Shown here: piece after piece, positions 1 to 4,130 of the stretch
Position numbering within the stretch: the first letter of the stretch is position 1
Layout of the letters: every line of letters begins with the position of its first letter
Assembly (NCBI GenBank): GCA_013331125.1
Contig: DUGW01000037.1
Span: forward strand, 1,033-6,421
DNA length: 5,389 nucleotides
From: Candidatus Woesearchaeota archaeon
GTDB lineage: Archaea > Nanoarchaeota > Nanoarchaeia > Woesearchaeales > UBA11576
Direction: 5' to 3'
Notes under the pieces: model-generated
The model's database searches: none
Told to the model about the DNA's origin: nothing
Seen by the model: the letters and a program-made list of their open reading frames with translations, nothing else
Program-made: the position numbers and the translations under genes

Positions 1-114
1 CAAGACCTGCTCAGAGCACTGAAGGAGTTCAATGCCAAGGGTATTGTCATCTCTGAATCTCCGAACATCGAGGATGATGCTCTTCTTATGCAGAAGTATT
101 ATAAATCTCTCTGA
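1..114 (+). CDS. Endonuclease IV-like TIM-barrel protein, C-terminal end (partial)
   Basis: Frame 1 is open from the left edge to TGA at 112-114, giving the last 37 residues of a protein whose start lies outside the window. The visible stretch has a strand-like segment GIVISESP (residues 14-21) followed by an acidic helix ending in YYKSL. A final beta strand carrying a glutamate in an E-[ST]-P context, then a terminal helix, is typical of the endonuclease IV / xylose-isomerase-like TIM-barrel family, in which that glutamate (E19 here) binds a catalytic zinc ion. Endonuclease IV cuts DNA on the 5' side of abasic sites in base excision repair. The assignment rests on a short tail, so another sugar-phosphate TIM-barrel enzyme is possible. 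The stop lies 13 bases before the next start on the same strand, suggesting co-transcription. Confidence 0.62.
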   Translation, partial: QDLLRALKEFNAKGIVISESPNIEDDALLMQKYYKSL

Positions 115-127
115 CTGGGTCTTCCTT

Positions 128-703
128 ATGGCGAGAAACAACGACTTTGAAAGTCTTTTCAACACCCCTAACCTGATCAGTTATTCGAGGGTCATCCTTC
201 TCCTTCCCATCATCCTTTTCTATCCTAACCGTTGGTTGATGCTTTTCCTTTTCAGCCTCGCTGCAGTTAGTGATTGGTATGATGGTTTTGTCGCCAGGAA
301 GCAGGGTCTTGCCACCAAGCTTGGTGCCATCATCGACCCTCTCTGTGACAAGATACTGTTTGCAGGTCTCATATTTTTCTTCTATGGTAAAGGTGACATA
401 TCTACTTTCCAGCTTATCACTCTGTTTGTCCGTGATCTCTTTGTACTGGGCATCGTAGGTTTCACTTATATCCTGACGATGTATGACAGACGCCTGAAGA
501 GGCTCAAGAGCATGATGTAGGCCAGGCTCACAGGCAAGATCACCACAGTCCTTATCTTTGTCGCCCTGACATGGATCATGGCTGGCGTCCCCTGGTTTGA
601 GTATTTCATCTTCCTTGTCCTGCTCTCATCAGCCGCGACAATAATCGATTACAGCATCATGTACGGCAAGGCCATGATGGACATCAATTCTGAAGGGCTA
701 TGA
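128..703 (+). CDS. CDP-alcohol phosphatidyltransferase, interrupted by an in-frame TAG
   Basis: Integral membrane enzyme that transfers a CDP-activated lipid onto a polar alcohol; in archaea the lipid donor is CDP-archaeol. The signature D-x2-DG-x2-AR-x8-G-x3-D-x3-D is intact: D49, D52, G53, A56, R57, G66, D70, D74. The N-terminus (NTPNLISYSR, 12-21) and the VRDLFVLG helix (101-108) are also family-like. The ATG at 128 is preferred because the in-frame ATG at 32 would overlap the end of the upstream gene and precede the family-like N-terminus. Under the standard code the protein stops after 130 residues at TAG 518-520. The same frame then continues with ARLTGKITT and two hydrophobic segments to TGA 701-703; read through, the protein would be 191 residues, the usual family size. 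The remainder (521-703) has no suitable start of its own until ATG 578. Head-group specificity (glycerol, inositol, serine) cannot be told. The gene is recoded, newly broken, or misread at one base. Confidence 0.85.
518..520 (+). other. In-frame amber (TAG) codon inside the phosphatidyltransferase
   Basis: This TAG is codon 131 of the frame starting at 128. It falls between the basic stretch RRLKRLKSMM and ARLTGKITT, immediately before the conserved GKxxT segment and the C-terminal membrane helices. No frameshift is needed: the same frame stays open for 60 more codons. One substitution from CAG, AAG, TGG or TAY would create it. Pyrrolysine, a suppressor tRNA, a nonsense mutation or an error cannot be told apart from this window. 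Confidence 0.9.
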
Positions 704-728
704 ATGCCTGGAACAGTTCTTTCATTTT

Positions 729-822
729 GGGTGCTGCCTAGCGAGCTTAAGAGGAATAGAACGACCAGTATCGCAGTTGGGCAAAATACCACGGTTGATT
801 CTTCCGTGCGAGCGCAGCACCC
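729..822. ncRNA. Possible structured RNA closed by a 9-bp perfect stem
   Basis: Bases 729-737 (GGGTGCTGC) are the exact reverse complement of 814-822, enclosing 76 bases. Inside are CACGG/CCGTG (790-794 with 804-808) and, as an alternative, a 7-bp pairing with one G-U between 751-757 and 798-804. The segment sits in a 185-base gap between two lipid genes that otherwise has no credible protein gene. The end-to-end stem and length recall a small RNA, but I could not fit a tRNA (no T-arm in the right place, even allowing an intron), an H/ACA guide or a C/D guide. Strand and identity are unknown, and it may only be an untranslated-region structure. Confidence 0.25.
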
Positions 823-852
823 CAAACAATCTCGATAAGAGTGCCTGCCCAA

Positions 853-866
853 GGAAAATTTATATA
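853..866 (+). promoter_or_regulatory. TATA/BRE promoter of carS (leaderless)
   Basis: A purine-rich BRE-like GGAAAA (853-858) abuts TTTATATA (859-866). The centre of the TATA box is about 26 bases before the ATG at 889, so transcription should begin at or next to the start codon. No ribosome binding site lies before that ATG, in agreement with a leaderless mRNA. Confidence 0.75.
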
Positions 867-888
867 CCTCAACACCCCTTATCTTTCC

Positions 889-1425
889 ATGGTACTGACA
901 GAGATACTCCAGGCATTCTGGTTTTTCGGTCCTGCAGGGCTTGCCAACATGGCTCCTGTACTGGTCAAGTGGATCCCTTTCCTTGACTATCCTGTTGATT
1001 TCCACCTTAAGCTCAGGGGCAGGCCTCTTTTCGGCTCTCACAAGACCTGGCGCGGTCTTTTCTTCGGCATACTCATAGGCGTCCTTGGTGCTTACATCCA
1101 GTCCTGGCTATATCCTTTCACACAATCAATCTCGCTGATCGACTACACCCAGGTCAACCTTCTACTGCTCGGTTCCCTCTTAGGTCTTGGTGCCTTGCTT
1201 GGCGATATGATAAAGAGTATGTTCAAACGCCAGTTCAATATCAAACCCGGTAAGCCCTGGGTCCCTTTTGACCAGCTTGACTGGATAGTCGGCTCCATGA
1301 TTGTCCTGTTCTATGTGACAATCCCTTGGCTCCACATCCTCATAGCCTTCTTCCTTTTCGGTGCTCTTCATCCTCTGACCAATTATCTTGGCTATATCAT
1401 CAGGATCAAGAAGAGCAAGTGGTGA
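889..1425 (+). CDS. carS: CDP-archaeol synthase (CarS)
   Basis: Membrane CTP-transferase that converts digeranylgeranylglyceryl phosphate and CTP into CDP-archaeol (unsaturated form), the donor for all polar head-group additions in archaeal lipids. The 178-residue length is normal for the family. Family motifs appear in order: LANMAPVL (18-25), the PVDFHLKLRGRPLFG stretch (35-49), HKTWRG (51-56), GALLGDMIKSMFKR (101-114) and the FDQLD acidic motif (127-131). The G-D-x3-S-x2-KR and downstream DxxD residues correspond to the metal and CTP-binding region of the CdsA/CarS superfamily. About five hydrophobic segments are visible. The frame is open from a GTG at 841, but the ATG at 889 is chosen because the TATA box at 859-866 places the transcript start there and the family N-terminus begins there. 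It has its own promoter although it follows the phosphatidyltransferase, the next enzyme type in the pathway, on the same strand. Confidence 0.93.
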   Translation: MVLTEILQAFWFFGPAGLANMAPVLVKWIPFLDYPVDFHLKLRGRPLFGSHKTWRGLFFGILIGVLGAYIQSWLYPFTQSISLIDYTQVNLLLLGSLLGLGALLGDMIKSMFKRQFNIKPGKPWVPFDQLDWIVGSMIVLFYVTIPWLHILIAFFLFGALHPLTNYLGYIIRIKKSKW

Positions 1426-1506
1426 GCATCAGACCGCACCCGTCAGATTTCTACTCCGAAGTGGTATTGCTGTTTTCGGCCCGTAAGCCTTGTTTTCACA
1501 GAAAGA

Positions 1507-1513
1507 TTTATAA
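1507..1513 (+). promoter_or_regulatory. TATA box for the small membrane protein
   Basis: TTTATAA is centred near 1510, which predicts a transcript start near 1536 and a leader of about 25 bases before the ATG at 1562. Unlike carS, this gene should therefore have a short leader carrying a ribosome binding site. Confidence 0.55.
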
Positions 1514-1548
1514 CTCTCTGTAGGCACAACCGCTGTATCAATTAAAAA

Positions 1549-1553
1549 GAGGT
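1549..1553 (+). promoter_or_regulatory. Ribosome binding site GAGGT
   Basis: GAGGT, followed by TGAT, matches the archaeal anti-Shine-Dalgarno partner and lies 8 bases before the ATG at 1562. It selects that ATG over the in-frame TTG at 1553, which overlaps the site itself. Confidence 0.65.
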
Positions 1554-1561
1554 TGATAATC

Positions 1562-1921
1562 ATGGCTAAAAGTAAAGGTGTGAATGTCGTCCAGAAGATT
1601 GGTTCCTGGGCATTCATCGTAGGCGTGATCATCGCGATCATCGCAGGTTTCTGGCCTATCGGCACAGTCGCCACATCTGTCCTGATAATCTTGGGATTGA
1701 TCGTCGGCTTCCTGAACGTGACTGGCACAGAGACGAACAGCTTCCTGTTCTCGAGCTTGGTGCTTGTCGTGTTGGCCAGCATGGGCGGACAGCTTCTTGA
1801 GGCTATCCAGTTCGTGGGTCCGATGCTCAAGTCGATCTTCTCTGCTATGATGCTGTTCATCATACCAGCAGCAGTGATTGTGTCTCTCAAGGCCATCTAT
1901 GCTCTGGCAGAGGAAGAATAA
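1562..1921 (+). CDS. Small four-helix membrane protein of unknown function
   Basis: A 119-residue, almost wholly hydrophobic protein. A short basic N-terminus (MAKSKG) is followed by four membrane segments at about 15-31, 34-53, 60-80 and 92-113, with an acidic end (AEEE). The segments are rich in Ile, Val, Gly and Ala; helix 2 contains LGLIVGFLNVTGTET, where a helix breaks into a polar turn. I recall similar short proteins in DPANN-type archaeal genomes, usually labelled hypothetical, but I recognise no named family or catalytic motif. It has its own promoter and ribosome binding site, and is followed by a T-rich terminator, so it is probably a single-gene transcript. The minus-strand frame across it (1896-1429) is a shadow. 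Confidence 0.8.
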   Translation: MAKSKGVNVVQKIGSWAFIVGVIIAIIAGFWPIGTVATSVLIILGLIVGFLNVTGTETNSFLFSSLVLVVLASMGGQLLEAIQFVGPMLKSIFSAMMLFIIPAAVIVSLKAIYALAEEE

Positions 1922-1943
1922 GTGTCGGGTTGACCTGACAAAA

Positions 1944-1957
1944 TATTTTTCTTTTTA
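1944..1957 (+). terminator. T-rich archaeal terminator
   Basis: Two runs of five T (1946-1950 and 1952-1956) lie 25-35 bases after the TAA of the small membrane protein, in the 45-base gap between convergent genes. Archaeal RNA polymerase terminates at such U tracts without needing a hairpin, and none is evident here. The opposite strand has only a weak ATATTTTG for the convergent endonuclease III transcript. Confidence 0.55.
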
Positions 1958-1966
1958 CCTGTTTCT

Positions 1967-2626
1967 TTATCTGCTTCTCTCCACACCTACCCTATTGCAC
2001 CACTTGTTTATCACGCATCTGCTGCACCACGGGCTTATCGGTACGCAGACATTCTGTCCCCAAGTCACGAGCAGGTCATTATAGATTATCCAGTGCTTCT
2101 TCGGCAGTCTCTTCCGCAATGCCATCTCTGTCTCATCAGGGCTCTTTGTCTTCACATACCCCAGCCTGTTGCTTATCCTGTGCACATGCGTATCGACGCA
2201 CACCCCTAGTTTTCCGTAACCCAGGGTCACCACCAGGTTAGCTGTCTTCCGCCCCACTCCATCAAATTTCAATAGCTCATCTATCTCATCAGGCACTTTT
2301 CCTTTGTACTCATCGATTATCCGTCTGCTGGCCTCTTTTATCTTCGGCGCCTTTGTCTTGTAGAACCCGACAGGATATATCAGTTCCTCAATCTTCTTCA
2401 CTGGCAACGCTGCCAGTTTCTCTGCAGTCCCTGCCACAGAAAAAAGCCTGTTGCTTGCGCTTGCTGTCACTGCGTCCTTTGTCCGGAGTGAAAGCATTGT
2501 CGAGATGAGGACCTTGAACGGTGATTTTGTCCAGCTTATCTCTGTTACTATCGGTATTGTCATGCCCTTCTTGGCTGTCTCTTTCTTCAGAAGGCTTACG
2601 ACTTTGTCTATGTCGACTTTTTTCAT
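1967..2626 (-). CDS. nth: Endonuclease III (DNA glycosylase/AP lyase)
   Basis: Removes oxidised pyrimidines from DNA and cleaves the resulting abasic site by beta-elimination, starting base excision repair. The 219-residue protein has the helix-hairpin-helix FDGVGRKTAN (121-130) with catalytic lysine K127 and, 18 residues later, the catalytic aspartate D145 in VDTHVHR, the same spacing as E. coli K120/D138. The 4Fe-4S cluster motif C-x6-C-x2-C-x5-C is complete at C194, C201, C204 and C210. The N-terminal part has LSLRTKD (45-51) where E. coli has LSAQATD. The ATG at 2626 lies two bases after the TAA of the DUF192 gene with no strong ribosome binding site, which suggests translational coupling within one operon. 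It ends 45 bases from the convergent small membrane protein gene. Confidence 0.95.
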   Translation of the reverse strand: MKKVDIDKVVSLLKKETAKKGMTIPIVTEISWTKSPFKVLISTMLSLRTKDAVTASASNRLFSVAGTAEKLAALPVKKIEELIYPVGFYKTKAPKIKEASRRIIDEYKGKVPDEIDELLKFDGVGRKTANLVVTLGYGKLGVCVDTHVHRISNRLGYVKTKSPDETEMALRKRLPKKHWIIYNDLLVTWGQNVCVPISPWCSRCVINKWCNRVGVERSR

Positions 2627-2628
2627 CT

Positions 2629-3129
2629 TTATTCAGTCATGCCTTTGATATTGATCTTGTCGTTCACATAGATCATGTACTCGTCTGAGAATCCGGCTGG
2701 TAACTCTACCACATATTTTGCTTTCTGTAGGCACGGGTATGTCATGCATGGCTCTTTGTCGCATGGTGGTGCCTCTTTCTCTATGCACAGTATCCTTCCG
2801 GCACCATCTGCCCAGATGATGTCTATCGGGAAGCTTACGTTCTTCATCCAGAAGTCTGTCTGTTGCGGTCTCTCGAATATGAAAAGCATTCCCTCGCGGG
2901 GTGCCAATGGTTCTCTTCCCATCAGTCCTTTCATCCTCAGCTGCGGCGTGTCCATCACCCCCACAAGGTCGACGCAGTTCTCTTTCTTGAAGCATACCTG
3001 TTTCGGCGCTCCCGACCTTTCTGCTGAGAATATGCTGACTGCTGCAAGGACCACAAGTACTACGAAGGCAACCAGGAGTATCCTTGCCAATGCATTGTAT
3101 TTTCCTAACAAGACATCTATCTTTGCCAT
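2629..3129 (-). CDS. Membrane-anchored DUF192 protein
   Basis: A 166-residue protein with a short basic N-terminus, one membrane segment (about 16-35) and an outward-facing DUF192 domain. Family hallmarks are GLMGR (68-72), GMLFIF (80-85) and FWMKNVSFPIDIIW (93-106). The function of DUF192 is not established; the fold is a small beta structure found in many bacteria and archaea. Six cysteines lie outside the membrane: C46 and C52 before the core, then C115, C123, C128 and C133 in an insertion between core strands, consistent with disulfides on the cell surface. The ATG at 3129 sits about 26 bases after a TATA-like box, so the mRNA is probably leaderless. The next gene, nth, begins two bases after this stop. 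An overlapping plus-strand frame (2675-3142) and a minus-strand frame (2995-2633) are shadows. Confidence 0.9.
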   Translation of the reverse strand: MAKIDVLLGKYNALARILLVAFVVLVVLAAVSIFSAERSGAPKQVCFKKENCVDLVGVMDTPQLRMKGLMGREPLAPREGMLFIFERPQQTDFWMKNVSFPIDIIWADGAGRILCIEKEAPPCDKEPCMTYPCLQKAKYVVELPAGFSDEYMIYVNDKINIKGMTE

Positions 3130-3151
3130 GGGAATAAATTAAAGAATAGGA

Positions 3152-3159
3152 TTAATAAA
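3152..3159 (-). promoter_or_regulatory. TATA box of the DUF192-nth operon (leaderless)
   Basis: On the minus strand the sequence reads TTTATTAA, centred about 26 bases before the A of the ATG at 3129. That is the spacing expected if transcription starts at the start codon. No ribosome binding site is visible just upstream. Confidence 0.65.
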
Positions 3160-3177
3160 CATTTGCATTGACAGGGA

Positions 3178-3194
3178 TGCACAGTCAGTGTGCA
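3178..3194 (-). other. Small hairpin after the lipoprotein stop codon
   Basis: TGCACA (3178-3183) and TGTGCA (3189-3194) form a perfect 6-bp stem with a five-base loop. It begins one base after the lipoprotein TGA and lies about 20 bases upstream of the TATA box for the DUF192 gene. No T run follows immediately, so it is not a classic terminator; it could affect the 3' end of the lipoprotein mRNA or act as an operator. Confidence 0.35.
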
Positions 3195-3195
3195 A

Positions 3196-3975
3196 TCATC
3201 TTCCTTCAAGGAACACGTCCTGCTCTCCTACCTTAGTGAGTCCTACCCTGCTCAAATAGTAGGCGAATTCGAACTTGATCACCTGGTCGTCATGGCCTAT
3301 GTCTGCATTGACAAACTCATCTTCGAACAATCGCGTCTTGCCTGGCCACATCGTCTTAAGGTATAGGTCCTGTACCTTTATGTATTCTACATTGCCATAC
3401 TTGTCTGTCTTAGGGACCAGCACATGCACCCTCGGGTCGACTTGTATGTCCAGATGGTTTGTCACCTCGACATCGACCCTGTTGAGTTTTCCATATCCCC
3501 ATTTTATGTTTGATACCTTGAAATCAAGGGCAGGTGTTGACGGAGTGACGACTGCAGGTTTCATGCCTACATATTCATCTCCTTTCTTCACATCATATGT
3601 GTTGTCGATCGCAGGCTCTGCAGAGGTCTCTTCTTCTGGATAGTCCTGGTCTATGTATCTCTTGTCTCCTGCTGCAGGTGTCGGTGCAACTGCTGCAGGT
3701 GCTGTGTTCTCTGGCTCTTCGTAAGTTGGTTCTGGGAGATCCATGCCTGTGTCTTCATACACTGGCTCTGCCATCCTGTACTTCTCTTCTTTCTCTTCCT
3801 TTGCCTCTTCTTCAGAAGGCAGCTCTTCTATGTCGCACACCTGGTTGCTGTTCTCATCTGTGCAGCAGACATCGTTTATCAGGACATATGGTTGCTTGCA
3901 CTGCGTTCTTGTGCAACCGAACAGAGATAAGGATATGATTATCAAAGCAAAGATCGTAATAAGAGTACGCTTCAT
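3196..3975 (-). CDS. Cys-rich lipoprotein with EF-hand-like loop
   Basis: A 259-residue predicted surface lipoprotein of unknown function. A signal peptide (1-20) ends in LFG before C21, a lipobox-like site for lipid attachment. A small Cys-rich part follows (C26, C37, C38, C47), containing a 12-residue loop from D40 to E51 with D, N, N, V, D and E at positions 1, 3, 5, 7, 9 and 12, the ligand pattern of an EF-hand/dockerin calcium loop. Residues 53-148 are a low-complexity linker rich in Glu, Pro, Thr and Ala, with a near-repeat EPVYE/EPTYE. The C-terminal part (150-259) alternates hydrophobic and polar residues like a beta sandwich; I do not recognise the family. ATG 3975 is chosen over ATG 3996 because a strong ribosome binding site precedes it and the signal peptide starts there. 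The spanning plus-strand frames are shadows. Confidence 0.82.
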   Translation of the reverse strand: MKRTLITIFALIIISLSLFGCTRTQCKQPYVLINDVCCTDENSNQVCDIEELPSEEEAKEEKEEKYRMAEPVYEDTGMDLPEPTYEEPENTAPAAVAPTPAAGDKRYIDQDYPEEETSAEPAIDNTYDVKKGDEYVGMKPAVVTPSTPALDFKVSNIKWGYGKLNRVDVEVTNHLDIQVDPRVHVLVPKTDKYGNVEYIKVQDLYLKTMWPGKTRLFEDEFVNADIGHDDQVIKFEFAYYLSRVGLTKVGEQDVFLEGR

Positions 3976-3978
3976 GGT

Positions 3979-3986
3979 ATCACCCT
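3979..3986 (-). promoter_or_regulatory. Strong ribosome binding site of the lipoprotein gene
   Basis: The minus strand reads AGGGTGAT followed by three bases and the ATG at 3975. It matches the complement of the archaeal 16S rRNA tail and decides the start in favour of 3975; the upstream in-frame ATG at 3996 would put this site inside the coding sequence. Confidence 0.75.
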
Positions 3987-4005
3987 CTTTAGGCATTATT
4001 TGGCC

Positions 4006-4015
4006 TATATATTAT
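4006..4015 (-). promoter_or_regulatory. Candidate TATA box for the lipoprotein gene
   Basis: The minus strand reads ATAATATATA here. The predicted transcript start near 3983 would fall inside the ribosome binding site, so the fit is imperfect. A second candidate, GGTTTAAATAAT on the minus strand at 4064-4053, would start transcription near 4033 and keep the whole site in a leader of roughly 55-60 bases. Confidence 0.4.
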
Positions 4016-4093
4016 CGTGGTAGTATCGCACATGTCATACTGTCGTCGCATGATTATTTAAACCTTTTGAGGGCTTTTTATACCTATCAACCC

Positions 4094-4106
4094 GAAAACT
4101 TATAAA
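4094..4106 (+). promoter_or_regulatory. TATA/BRE promoter of the UPF0182 gene (leaderless)
   Basis: GAAAA (4094-4098) followed by TTATAAA (4100-4106) is centred about 28 bases before the ATG at 4131. The transcript should start at or within a few bases of the ATG; no ribosome binding site is present. Another T/A-rich box (TTTTTATA, 4075-4082) lies farther upstream and could be a second promoter. Confidence 0.7.
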
Positions 4107-4130
4107 CTTCCCTCGCGCAGTTCAGATAAA

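Noticed and set aside
32..127. N-terminal extension of the phosphatidyltransferase from the ATG at 32
   Set aside because: It overlaps the end of the upstream endonuclease IV-like gene, and its translation does not look like a family N-terminus; the ATG at 128 does.
729..822. tRNA gene (including an intron-containing form) or H/ACA guide RNA
   Set aside because: No 5+7+5 T-arm precedes the 3' arm of the stem on either strand. For H/ACA, the trinucleotide ACA at 826-828 does not sit at the proper distance from any inner stem I could draw.
704..838. 44-codon frame starting at an ATG immediately after the TGA at 703
   Set aside because: The composition is polar and random-looking, it is fully covered by the stem-closed segment, and no start signal or recognisable motif supports it.
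649..1041. 130-codon minus-strand frame with many Cys
   Set aside because: It lies across the end of the transferase, the gap and the start of carS on the opposite strand, with no family-like motif, promoter or ribosome binding site.
1456..1479. CCGAA/TTCGG hairpin after carS as a terminator
   Set aside because: Only 5 bp with a 14-base loop and no long T run after it; too weak to annotate. The 136-base gap shows no other structure apart from the promoter of the next gene.
1429..1896. 155-codon minus-strand frame
   Set aside because: It is antisense to the small four-helix membrane protein, which has its own promoter and ribosome binding site; the antisense product resembles nothing known.
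2675..3142. 155-codon plus-strand frame
   Set aside because: It is the reverse-strand shadow of the DUF192 gene, which has clear family motifs.
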